64,000 nt of DNA, taken from contig NZ_AWFI01000001.1 in assembly GCF_000682775.1 (NCBI RefSeq), forward strand, positions 496,001 to 560,000. The letters are read 5' to 3'. The translations under genes were made by a program, and so were the position numbers. The notes beneath the pieces are model-generated. The model worked only from the letters and a program-made list of their open reading frames with translations. It did no database searches and had not been told where the DNA came from. Below, one piece after another: positions 56,555-64,000 of the stretch. Within the stretch, counting starts at the first letter, position 1. Every line of letters starts with the position of its first letter. The stretch comes from Hyphomonas sp. L-53-1-40 (lineage in GTDB: Bacteria; Pseudomonadota; Alphaproteobacteria; Caulobacterales; Hyphomonadaceae).

Positions 56555-56738
56555 GGGTCTCGTCCTTCCGGAATGGTAAGCGAAATGAATTGCGCGCGAA
56601 GCCGTTGCCGGTTCCGCGCTCGAAGCGGCGGGTAAACACCAATCAGGGCGCGCTGTCAAATGTCATCTTCAGGCGATTTCAGGTGCTTGCATGTGGCGCG
56701 CATATTATATAGTGCAGGCAGCCGTCCACAGGCTCCGC

Positions 56739-56828
56739 GGAGAGGTGCTAGAGTGGTTGAATAGGCTAGTCTCGAAAACTAGTGAACTCGCAAGGGTTCC
56801 GAGGGTTCGAATCCCTCTCTCTCCGCCA
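56739..56828 (+). tRNA. tRNA-Ser (anticodon CGA)
   Basis: A 90-nt class II tRNA with acceptor GGAGAGG pairing CTCTCC, anticodon loop CTCGAAA (anticodon CGA) on a CTAGT-type stem, a long variable arm (CTCGCAAGGGTTCCGAG) and T arm GAGGG-TTCGAAT-CCCTC. CCA is encoded at 56826-56828. An IS6-type element begins 7 nt later. Confidence 0.96.
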
Positions 56829-56835
56829 GCCAGAC

Positions 56836-57650
56836 GGTATTGTCAAAGGAACCGGGCTTGAGGTGAGCATATCTGGCGTTTGACCTCGGTATATGAGCAA
56901 GAACCCGTTCCGCTACTTCAAGACGTCCCCCGAAATCATCCAGCTTGCGGTCATGATGTATGTCCGATTCCCGCTGTCTTTGCGGAATGTCGAAGACCTG
57001 CTTCACGAGTGCGGGATCGAGATTTGCCACGAGACGGTTCGTCACTGGGTGGACCGCTTCGGCACTTATTTCGCGCACAAGATCCGCAAGCGTCGATCGG
57101 AGGGCATGAAGCATAGTCCGCAGTGGCAATGGCACCTGGACGAGGTCTTTGTGAAGATCCGTGGTCAGACTCATTACCTTTGGCGAGCGGTCGATCACGA
57201 GGGTGAGGTTCTGGAGTCCTTCGTCACGAAAACTCGGGATAAGGCTTCCGCATTGAAATTTATGAGAAAAGCCATGAGGCGCTACGGCAATCCGAAAATC
57301 GTGGTGACGGACAAATGTCCATCATATCGGGCGGCGATGAAGGTGATCGGGAGCGAGGGGCGCCAAGAGACCGGCCGGCACCTGAACAATCGCGCCGAAA
57401 ACTCACACTTGCCATTCCGACGAAGAGAACGCGCCATGTCTCGTTTCCGGCGTATGCGAAGTTTGCAAAAATTCGTCTCAATCCATTCGTTGGTGCACAA
57501 CCACTTCAATCATCAAAGGAATATCGAGAGCAGGGCCAGGTTCAAATCTCTACGCGACGCCGCTCTTCTCGAATGGCGCGAGCTAGTCGCTGCCTAAGGC
57601 CTGCTCGTTCGCGAAAAACGGAGACTGGTTCGAGTTTGTCTGACAGCACC
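56836..57650 (+). mobile_element. IS6-family insertion sequence (about 815 bp)
   Basis: A single transposase gene is enclosed by imperfect inverted repeats: the left end begins GGTATTGTCAAAGGAAC and the right end, read inward, GGTGCTGTCAGACAAAC. They share GGT..TGTCA.A...AAC, the IS6 form. The 8 bp on each side (AGCCAGAC and CGTTGAGC) do not match, so there is no target duplication. IS6 elements move by cointegrate formation and recombination, which often leaves such unmatched flanks. It abuts tRNA-Ser on the left and a truncated tetR on the right. Confidence 0.85.
56893..57597 (+). CDS. IS6-family DDE transposase
   Basis: A 234-residue transposase. The N-terminal helix-turn-helix is SLRNVEDLLHECGIEICHETVRHWVDRFG. 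The catalytic DDE triad is D in WQWHLDEVFVKI, D in VVTDKCPSY and E in HLNNRAENSHLPFRRRERAM, with the N-R-x-E-x-S-H context typical of IS6/IS26. Length is family-normal (about 234) and the frame is intact, so it may be active. The stop (57595-57597) lies 53 nt from the right inverted repeat end. Confidence 0.95.
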   Translation: MSKNPFRYFKTSPEIIQLAVMMYVRFPLSLRNVEDLLHECGIEICHETVRHWVDRFGTYFAHKIRKRRSEGMKHSPQWQWHLDEVFVKIRGQTHYLWRAVDHEGEVLESFVTKTRDKASALKFMRKAMRRYGNPKIVVTDKCPSYRAAMKVIGSEGRQETGRHLNNRAENSHLPFRRRERAMSRFRRMRSLQKFVSIHSLVHNHFNHQRNIESRARFKSLRDAALLEWRELVAA

Positions 57651-58254
57651 CGTTGAGCGGCTCAAGGCCGAGGCACAGCGCCTCTTCGCCAATCGTGGTA
57701 TTGACGGCGTTACTGTACGTGACATCGCCAAGGCGGCTGGCCAAAAGAACCCTGCTGCTGTCGGGTATCACTTCGGCTCCAAGGAGGCGTTGATCCGCGA
57801 GCTTATCGTGGATAGCGCTAAAGTTATTGACGCCCGGAGAAACGAGCAACTTGATGCTCTGGAAGAGGGGGGAGGCCCGGCAAGCATTTCTCAGATCGTC
57901 GACATTCTGATTTACCCGGCCGTCAATTTGGCCGCACCTGGCGAAACAGACACATACAACCGATTTCTCCGTATGCTTACAATGTCGCACAGGACCCTGT
58001 TCAATGACGCTTTGGGAGACCGTTGGAACTCAGGTTATCAGCGCTGCCTGAAACATCTACGCGTGCTGATGCCATCAGAAAGTCGGACTATACAAAACCA
58101 GCGCTTTATCTTCCTGGAAGCCTATCTTGGTGGTGTGCTCAGCGCGCGTGAGGCAAGGCTGGATGACAAGAGCCGTGCTCACTCAACATGGAACGACAAA
58201 TCAACACTCGCGCATTTCGCAGCCACGGTTACCTGCATGCTGGAAATGGAATGA
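57651..58254 (+). pseudogene. TetR-family regulator, 5' end lost at the IS border
   Basis: From the first base after the IS, the frame reads VERLKAEAQRLFANRGIDGVTVRDIAKAAGQKNPAAVGYHFGSKEALIREL, a nearly complete TetR helix-turn-helix. A ligand-binding domain follows to the stop at 58254. There is no ATG, GTG or TTG before the HTH in this frame; the native start and about 10-15 residues are missing, replaced by IS sequence. Initiation at TTG 57790 would give a protein lacking DNA binding. So it is read as a truncated gene. The adjacent P450 remnant is the likely former target. Confidence 0.8.
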
Positions 58255-58318
58255 GCCGCAAATCGAGAGCCCAAAGACCAAGCCTTTCCGAGGGCCCTAA
58301 ATAGGGAAACATACGACA

Positions 58319-58891
58319 ATGGACGCTTCTTTTCTTTATCACAATGCCAGTTGAGCGGACAATGCAGCCATCCATGATCTGTTCACCCAGATGCGGGATC
58401 AGGACCCGGTCCATTTTTGCGAAACCGAAACCCATCCAAATTTATGGCATGTGACCAAGCATGCTGATATTTTTGATGTTGAACGCCGAACAAAGGACTT
58501 TCTGAACGAGCCGCGTCTTACGATTTTGACTCGCGACCAAGAGGACAGAGTACGGAGCGAAACGCCAGATGGCTCGCTCAATCGCATTCGCTTTCTGGTT
58601 ACATATGACGCGCCGGAGCATCAGAAACTAAGGCTGCTCACCCAAGCCTGGTTCATGCCTAAAAATCTCGGCAACCTGCAGAGCCGGATTGAGGCGTCAG
58701 TTGAGACTGGCATTAAAGCGCTTGCCGGCGCCGGTGGCGTGACTGACTTTGCCAAAGAGGTGGCACTCCAGTACCCGTTACGTGTGATCATGGCGGTCCT
58801 GGGTGTGCCTGAAGATGACTACGGGACGATGTTGCTGAGCCTTTTGAGGCCTTGTCGTTCCGGACTTCAGAGGGCCTCCGTATCCCTTTAA
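58319..58891 (+). pseudogene. Cytochrome P450 remnant with in-frame stop and missing 3' part
   Basis: An ATG at 58319 (GGGAA upstream) opens MDASFLYHNAS, then TGA at codon 12 (58352-58354), after which the same frame continues ADNAAIHDLFTQMRDQDPVHFCETE, LWHVTKHADIFDVERRTKDFLNEPRLTI and ITYDAPEHQKLRLLTQAWFMPKNL-like sequence. This is the N-terminal P450 region (helices A-E). It breaks off after GVPEDDYGTMLLSLL and runs into unrelated sequence. There is no I-helix, ExxR or haem-cysteine motif. About 60% of a normal P450 is absent. Both defects make it non-functional. Confidence 0.78.
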
Positions 58892-58986
58892 CAATTGTTG
58901 AATGCGGAAGGGTGATTTCGATGGCTGCGCTTTTACAGATCTAAACTACGCGCTGATAACTGTAGATTCCACTACAGGTGTCAGAC

Positions 58987-61260
58987 ATGCAAGATTATGG
59001 ACCACCAGCTGCCCCACGACGTGCACGCACGTTTGTGATTGCCGCGTTGTTTTTCGGCTTTGCTGGCCTGGTGAATCTGTTCTCCCCATTGGATTTGGTG
59101 TTCAACGGAATATCAAACGGGCTCCGATCTCCGGCGGTTGACGACCGGTTTGTCATTCTCGAAGTAAATGATGGATTCGAACACGTCGCGGCAGGCGATA
59201 CCTGGTCGGATATGTTCACCAGTGAGCTTGTGTCATTTCTGAATGCGCTTGATGTGGAGTCGGCTGTCATTGTCGAACCCGTTTTCACATCGACATCTCA
59301 ATTTCCCTTGCTGACAAGGGCGCTGGAACAGCCCACGAATACTGTGTCAGTGTCCGCCGCTCCAAATCTAGAGCTGGACATTCCATCAGAGACAATACGA
59401 GACCACCTAACGTCGTCAAACTATTTCAAACGATACTGGGGGGGAGTCGAATTCGGGTCTTTTGGTGCCACTTACGGCAATGTTTTCCTGCAGTCTCCGG
59501 AGAGTAGGCTCTCCGACAAAATTGACAAGATCGGCGCCTCATTCGAAATTGACTATGCTTTTGACATTGAGGCATTTCAACGGCTTGATTTGAGCACTGT
59601 GCTGGCGCCTGACTTCGACCCGGCGCTTGTCCGAGGGAAGCGCCTTGTCGTGGCGCAAGCCAGTCAAGGTGACAACCATCCCTATTTGATGCCCTCACAA
59701 GGAAATGGCTCGCTGGCAGAAGTCATATTGATGGCGGCGATGACTCTTGGCGAAGAGCGTCCTCTGAACGCTGGATTTCTTCCGGCTTGGATATTTTCAG
59801 TAGGCGTAGTGGGCTTGATGCTCAGTCGACGCTTTGGCTCCATTGCGCTGCGTTGGGCGCCAGTCGCGCTGGCATGCATGGTTGTCTTTCCCATTGTCAT
59901 GGACATGTTTTCCATTCGCACAAGTAGCGGCCATGCGATCGGAATGATTTCGTTCGGGACATTGATCGCTTGGATGCGCCTAAAAAAGCGGGAAACTGCA
60001 AACAAGGCGTTCACGCACAACCTCTCTCATCTTCCCAGTGCGCAGTGCCTGAGCGCTCATGTCGGCCGAGACGAGCGTGTGATGGTCGCAGCAGTGGTTA
60101 CAAACTACGCGGCTATTTCGACTGGCCTCACACCTGAGCAGGAGGGGATCACCGCCAATACGATAGCGAATGCCTTGCCGAGTTCAGGGGCTGTGTATCA
60201 AGGTGACCTCGGCCAATTCTATTGGCTGCAAAGCGAGTTTGACGAAGCAACGATGGAAGAGTTGTTCGAAACCGCAGCGAACCACCTCAACAAGGGAGTT
60301 ATCGTTGGAGAGAGAACACTGATAGTTCAAGTCGCCTTTGGTGTTGAACGCATCGCCTCTGCGTCTTTGGCATCGCGGCTGAAAACGGCGGAATCTGCTG
60401 CTCAGGCTGCCGCGCGCCAACGAAGAACGTACAAAGTGCACGATCAGGATGCCCAAGACGCGCTGCGATGGCAGAGCCGGGTTCTGTTCGAAATGGATGA
60501 GGCGCTTCGTAACCGCGAGATCGACATAGCACTTCAACCCCAGCTGAATATCGCTTCCGGAAGGATATCGAGCGCTGAGGTATTGGTACGCTGGACCCAC
60601 CCAGAAATGGGTGTCATCTCACCAGCCGAATTCGTCCAGATGGCTGAACGGGGGAAACGCATCGATCAACTCACGCAATATGTCATTCAGTCGTCATTTC
60701 ATTTTCTGCGTGACGCTCAGAAGGTTGATCCCGGATTCAGCATCGCTGTGAACATCTCGCCCAGTCTCATCGGTAGCGCCGAATTTGAGTTCAAGCTGCA
60801 CGCGGCCCTCCGAGTGTATGCGGTCAAGGCTAGCAGCATCATGCTTGAGATCACTGAAAACGAGCAACTACTCAACAATTCCGGAGCTCAGGATGCTATG
60901 AAACGGCTGAGAGACGCCGGCTTTGGCATATCCATTGATGATTACGGAGCTGGCATGTCCACGCTTACTTATCTGCTGAAGGTGCCGGCCAACGAGGTCA
61001 AACTTGATCGAACGCTCATCAGTACACTTCGGCACAATGAGCGTAGCCAACTCTTGATTCAGTCTACCATCAGCGTTGCCCAGTCACTGGGAATGAATGT
61101 TGTCGCTGAGGGTGTGGAAGATCCGGATACACTGGCAATTCTTCGCAGATTGGATTGCAATCTGGCGCAGGGGTATCTTATCGGCCATCCTGTCGGTTCC
61201 CAAGAAATCCTGTCTATTCTTGAAAGCTCAAGTAGTGTGCGAGCTGTAGCGCAAGCTTAA
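58987..61260 (+). CDS. CHASE2 / degenerate GGDEF / EAL-domain c-di-GMP protein
   Basis: A 757-residue membrane protein. One N-terminal helix (about 14-33) leads to a periplasmic CHASE2-type sensor region, then three closely spaced helices (about 258-328). The next region (about 355-470) aligns with GGDEF but reads QGDLGQFYWL at the signature, so it cannot make c-di-GMP. The C-terminal EAL domain (about 500-745) reads SAEVLVRWTHPEMG in place of EALxRW, but keeps NISPS, EITENE, DDYGAGMS, KLDRTLI, AEGVED and QGYLIG. It is therefore probably a working c-di-GMP phosphodiesterase under control of an external signal. ATG 58987 is preferred to GTG 58978. It lies in the accessory region. Confidence 0.85.
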   Translation: MQDYGPPAAPRRARTFVIAALFFGFAGLVNLFSPLDLVFNGISNGLRSPAVDDRFVILEVNDGFEHVAAGDTWSDMFTSELVSFLNALDVESAVIVEPVFTSTSQFPLLTRALEQPTNTVSVSAAPNLELDIPSETIRDHLTSSNYFKRYWGGVEFGSFGATYGNVFLQSPESRLSDKIDKIGASFEIDYAFDIEAFQRLDLSTVLAPDFDPALVRGKRLVVAQASQGDNHPYLMPSQGNGSLAEVILMAAMTLGEERPLNAGFLPAWIFSVGVVGLMLSRRFGSIALRWAPVALACMVVFPIVMDMFSIRTSSGHAIGMISFGTLIAWMRLKKRETANKAFTHNLSHLPSAQCLSAHVGRDERVMVAAVVTNYAAISTGLTPEQEGITANTIANALPSSGAVYQGDLGQFYWLQSEFDEATMEELFETAANHLNKGVIVGERTLIVQVAFGVERIASASLASRLKTAESAAQAAARQRRTYKVHDQDAQDALRWQSRVLFEMDEALRNREIDIALQPQLNIASGRISSAEVLVRWTHPEMGVISPAEFVQMAERGKRIDQLTQYVIQSSFHFLRDAQKVDPGFSIAVNISPSLIGSAEFEFKLHAALRVYAVKASSIMLEITENEQLLNNSGAQDAMKRLRDAGFGISIDDYGAGMSTLTYLLKVPANEVKLDRTLISTLRHNERSQLLIQSTISVAQSLGMNVVAEGVEDPDTLAILRRLDCNLAQGYLIGHPVGSQEILSILESSSSVRAVAQA

Positions 61261-61773
61261 CATTTCCATAAAATTACTTTGAAATTTGCAAAATTCAGTT
61301 AACCTTTGACGTCTGGGGCAGATGGACTGCTCTTTAACATGTCAAAGGTTACATCATGCAGAAGCAAACAAAACCAACACAGCGCGACATCTGGGACTGG
61401 ATTTTCGGAAAGCGCCCATAGGGGTAGAAGTGCTTTTAAAATAAGCGCTTACCAGCACAGCTGGTGCAAACATCGCCACCAAACGGCAGCCCTGTGTGAG
61501 GTCAGTCGTTCGGTGGTTTTTTGTATTTGGACTCTGTGAGAACACCAGAGCAAATCACCAGCAGCGAGCGGATGAGAGATTCGGTGCTGGAAACCATGGC
61601 TCGACAGCCGGGTAAGCGAACGGGCGAACATTGGAGATGGTCTTGCGGGCTAATCGAGACAGGCCTGACTTGTCTGAGCATACATGACGAATACTGCCCG
61701 ATATTCGGAGCTAACGAAGATGTGAGGAGTTTGGCGCCCGATTGTAACTGGATACTAAGGTCAGTTAGGGTAC
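61261..61773. other. 513-bp non-coding stretch between EAL gene and efflux operon
   Basis: Open frames here are short, rich in Cys/Ser/Arg and without RBS or family likeness, so I call no gene. An inverted repeat CCACCAAACG/CGTTCGGTGG (about 61477-61510) followed by a T-run at 61512-61517 may be a terminator. The rest may be decayed sequence plus the promoter of the efflux operon. Confidence 0.4.
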
Positions 61774-63210
61774 ATGAGCCCTATGAGGTACGTCTCTTGT
61801 CACGCGTCCATAGGTGCCGCTGCCATAATGCTGGCGGGGTGCGTTACTGCGCCTGATGGTCCGACGATGCCGGATGTGCCGGTTCAGGGAACCTATCTGG
61901 CAGACGATGCCAATTTGAGCCTTGAGCTGGAGTGGTGGAAACAATTTCGAGATCCGGTACTCGATAGCCTCATCGCGCAGGCCTTATCCGCAAACAAGTC
62001 TCTCGAACAAGCAGCTGCAAATGTGAGAGTTGCTGAAGCGATTGCATCTGGAGCTCGGCTTGATCGCAGTTATTCCATATCTACGTCGCTTGATGGAGAT
62101 GTGGGGCGGTCCGCTCAGCCAGGCCAAGATGTGACTGCCTCAGTTCAGGGAGCGCTTGCAGCGAGTTGGGAGTACGATGCATTCGGTCGGATTGAAGCCC
62201 AAATCGCCGCCGCAGAATTTGATGTCGAAGCGGCTCGGCAGGCTCGCCGAGATGTTGCGGTGATCGTCGCCAGTGAGACGGCTCTGAATTATGTGCAATT
62301 GCGCGGTGCGCAAAGACGACTTGCGGTTGCGCGCAAGAATGCCGACACCCAATCCGAAGGATTGGACCTGTTACAAACGCTTCTGGATAATGGTCGGGCA
62401 ACCCGTCTGGATATGGAGCGAGCCGAGGCTCAGTACCGTACAACGCTCGCGTCGCTTCCCCGCTACGAAGCGGCGATAGAATCGGCCAAGAGCGCGCTCG
62501 CCGCGTTGACTGGACAGCCGGCAAATTCACGATCGAGCCTCGTGATGGAATTGGTGACCAGCGAGGGTGATATTCCAGAGCACCGCGGCGCGATCATGGC
62601 AGGGTCGGTTGAAGATCTGGTCCGCCGTCGTCCGGATATTCGCAGCGCAGAAGTGGTGATCGCGCGCCAACTAGCATTGGGCGACGCTGCACGTGCGGAC
62701 TTGTTTCCGACGATAACCGTCAATGCGAACGTTCTGGCGCTGTTTGATGATGCCAATGATATCGGCGATTTGACGAGCTTTGGATTTGGCGTTGGCCCTT
62801 CGATAAGTTGGGCGTGGCCTGATCTCAGGCGAGTGCGGGCAAACATAGATGCGACCGACGCACGAACAGACGCGGCGATTGCGCAATATGAACAGACCGT
62901 GTTGAATGCTTTGAGCGAAGTTGAGTCCGCTCTCTCGGAATACACGAATGAGTTGAAGCGCCGCGACGATCTAAAGAGAGCGGCGGCATCAGCGCAGCGG
63001 GCGATAGAACTTGCGCGTCTACGGTTCGAAGAAGGTCTCGACGATTATCTGGATGTGCTGGAAGCGCAGCGAACATTGTTGACGGCGGAAGATCAGTTGG
63101 CTGAAAGCCGACTTCAGTCATCTAGCCGGGCGATTGCCGCGTATCGAGCATTGGGAGGTATAGAAATGCCGAATGAATATGGGACAGAACCCGCAATCGC
63201 GTTGGAATAG
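61774..63210 (+). CDS. NodT-family outer-membrane factor of an RND efflux system
   Basis: A 478-residue TolC-like lipoprotein. The signal ends in the lipobox LAGC. Two outer-membrane-efflux repeats follow: WWKQFRDPVLDSLIAQALSANKSLEQAAANVRVAEA in the first and RRPDIRSAEVVIARQLALGDAARADLFPTITVNA in the second, typical of NodT/OprM proteins. The trimer forms the outer-membrane exit duct. AGGG precedes the ATG at 61774; a second ATG 9 nt later is possible. The adaptor gene follows 3 nt after the stop. Confidence 0.9.
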   Translation: MSPMRYVSCHASIGAAAIMLAGCVTAPDGPTMPDVPVQGTYLADDANLSLELEWWKQFRDPVLDSLIAQALSANKSLEQAAANVRVAEAIASGARLDRSYSISTSLDGDVGRSAQPGQDVTASVQGALAASWEYDAFGRIEAQIAAAEFDVEAARQARRDVAVIVASETALNYVQLRGAQRRLAVARKNADTQSEGLDLLQTLLDNGRATRLDMERAEAQYRTTLASLPRYEAAIESAKSALAALTGQPANSRSSLVMELVTSEGDIPEHRGAIMAGSVEDLVRRRPDIRSAEVVIARQLALGDAARADLFPTITVNANVLALFDDANDIGDLTSFGFGVGPSISWAWPDLRRVRANIDATDARTDAAIAQYEQTVLNALSEVESALSEYTNELKRRDDLKRAAASAQRAIELARLRFEEGLDDYLDVLEAQRTLLTAEDQLAESRLQSSSRAIAAYRALGGIEMPNEYGTEPAIALE

Positions 63211-63212
63211 AT

Positions 63213-64000
63213 ATGTTTACCAGAAACCTGCTTTTCATTTTAGCTGTCGTGTTTGTATCGTCGCTACCAGCTCAGGCGCAGCGGGGTGGTCCCGCGAGTG
63301 TCTTCGTTGAGCCGGTACAAGAACGCAGTTTTGCGATGAGGATTGAGGCGTTGGGCACGCTAGAACCCAACGAGCAAGTCGATCTGACCCTGAATGCGGC
63401 TGACCGAGTACGGGCGATTTATTTCGACGATGGTGATCGCGTGAAGCAGGGCAAGACCTTGCTCTCGCTTGCGCAGCGCGAACAGGCAGCACTTGTAGAA
63501 GCTGCTGAAGCAACGCTCGATGAAGCGCGGCGCCAGCAGGAACGGCTCGCTCGCCTGGCAGATCAGCAGGCTGTATCCCAGTCAGAACTCGATCAGGCAA
63601 ATCGTAATCTTGATAGCGCTGCGGCACAGTTGCGTGCGGTGCAATCTCGCCAACAGGATCGCGTTCTCGTTGCTCCTTTTGATGGCGTGCTAGGCTTCCG
63701 GATGGTCAGTGTTGGATCATATGTTCAGCCAGGGGATATCGTTGCGCGGCTGATAGATGACAGCGAAATGAATCTGGACTTTTCCGTGCCGTCGACGTTC
63801 TTGAGAACCTTGGCCAAAGGTACGGAAATTGAAGCAAGAACAGCGGATCTTCCCGGGGAAACTTTCAATGGAGTGATTGCGTCAATTGACAACGCAATTG
63901 ATCCTGTGACGCGTTCCGTTCGTGTGCGTGCCACTTTGCCCAACCCGGAGCGTCTGCTGATCTCTGGCATGTTTGTGCAGGTAACCTTGGTGGCGGATCC
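63213..64000 (+). CDS. RND efflux periplasmic adaptor (MFP) subunit, cut by window end
   Basis: The reading frame runs from ATG 63213 to the window edge (about 262 codons) without a stop. A signal peptide (LLFILAVVFVSSLPAQA) precedes a barrel-sandwich hybrid: ALGTLEPNEQVDLTLNAADRVRAIYFDDGDRVKQGKTLLSL. The coiled-coil hairpin EQAALVEAAEATLDEARRQQERLARL follows, then APFDGVLGFRMVSVGSYVQPGDIVARLID and a beta-barrel part (SIDNAIDPVTRSVRVRATLPN). It connects an RND pump to the outer-membrane factor encoded just upstream. The pump gene is expected beyond the window. Confidence 0.9.
   Translation, partial: MFTRNLLFILAVVFVSSLPAQAQRGGPASVFVEPVQERSFAMRIEALGTLEPNEQVDLTLNAADRVRAIYFDDGDRVKQGKTLLSLAQREQAALVEAAEATLDEARRQQERLARLADQQAVSQSELDQANRNLDSAAAQLRAVQSRQQDRVLVAPFDGVLGFRMVSVGSYVQPGDIVARLIDDSEMNLDFSVPSTFLRTLAKGTEIEARTADLPGETFNGVIASIDNAIDPVTRSVRVRATLPNPERLLISGMFVQVTLVAD

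Noticed and set aside
56828-57658. Integrase-type attachment site at tRNA-Ser
   Set aside because: No repeat of the tRNA 3' end and no integrase gene were seen in the window; the junction is explained by the IS6 element alone.
61306-61539. 77-codon frame in the 61.3 kb gap
   Set aside because: No RBS, unusual composition (many Cys/Ser/His), stop-rich surroundings and no domain likeness.

Overview
The window looks like chromosome of a moderately GC-rich alphaproteobacterium, most likely in or near the Hyphomonadaceae/Caulobacterales. Reasons: a CcmE-CcmF-CcmH cluster next to two PhoP/EnvZ-type two-component pairs, HtrA and GlnE; the alphaproteobacterial block murA-DUF2948-hisD-UPF0262; ribosomal protein L21 with an extended C-terminus; an NDUFS4-type complex I subunit; heterodimeric methylmalonyl-CoA mutase; a large TonB-dependent receptor; and a lysis pair resembling the one used by alphaproteobacterial gene transfer agents. 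The taxonomic placement is inference from gene content only.

Layout. 1-3.1 kb: a lipoprotein of unknown function and two LuxR-type quorum-sensing regulators without a LuxI; the second is frameshifted. 3.2-10.8 kb: PepSY protein, response regulator, histidine kinase, a TPR protein of CcmI type and ccmE-ccmF-ccmH, split by an opposite-strand beta-lactamase-fold lipoprotein. 10.8-18.3 kb: short prepilin peptidase, HtrA protease, a second response regulator/kinase pair and glnE. 18.4-20.5 kb: EF-hand protein, then an ECF sigma / membrane anti-sigma / periplasmic sensor set with overlapping genes. 20.5-28 kb: amidase, GFA zinc protein, YbjQ, methyltransferase, small membrane protein and the two methylmalonyl-CoA mutase subunits. 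28-38.4 kb: GH43 lipoprotein (frameshift in its signal peptide), nitronate monooxygenase, an M15 endolysin plus 3TM holin pair, glpK, an S9 peptidase divergent from a TonB-dependent receptor. 38.5-43.6 kb: tRNA-Thr, a 44-residue basic protein, cytochrome P450, murA, DUF2948, hisD, UPF0262. 43.7-50.5 kb: DUF1593 hydrolase, two acyl-CoA synthetases, thioesterase II, tRNA-Arg, NDUFS4-like subunit, tRNA-Pro. 50.5-56.8 kb: an RLAN/ATP-grasp ligase with a GNAT acetyltransferase, proB, a zinc-ribbon protein, obgE, a second GNAT, rpmA, rplU, tRNA-Ser.

From 56.8 kb the character changes. An IS6-family element lies 7 bp downstream of tRNA-Ser(CGA). It is followed by a TetR gene that lost its start at the IS border, a decayed cytochrome P450, a CHASE2/degenerate-GGDEF/EAL protein, a 0.5 kb non-coding stretch, and the start of an RND efflux operon (NodT-type outer-membrane factor plus a periplasmic adaptor cut by the window end). 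This is best read as an accessory region assembled beside a tRNA gene.

No CRISPR array, rRNA or complete prophage was seen. The items most worth a second look are the detached endolysin/holin pair, the RLAN ATP-grasp/GNAT pair, the A6 frameshift in the GH43 lipoprotein, the damaged LuxR paralogue, and several promoter-proximal palindromes (YbjQ, nitronate monooxygenase, DUF1593, and a Fur-like box before a 73-residue protein). All functions are assigned from motifs and gene order read by eye; no database search was run.
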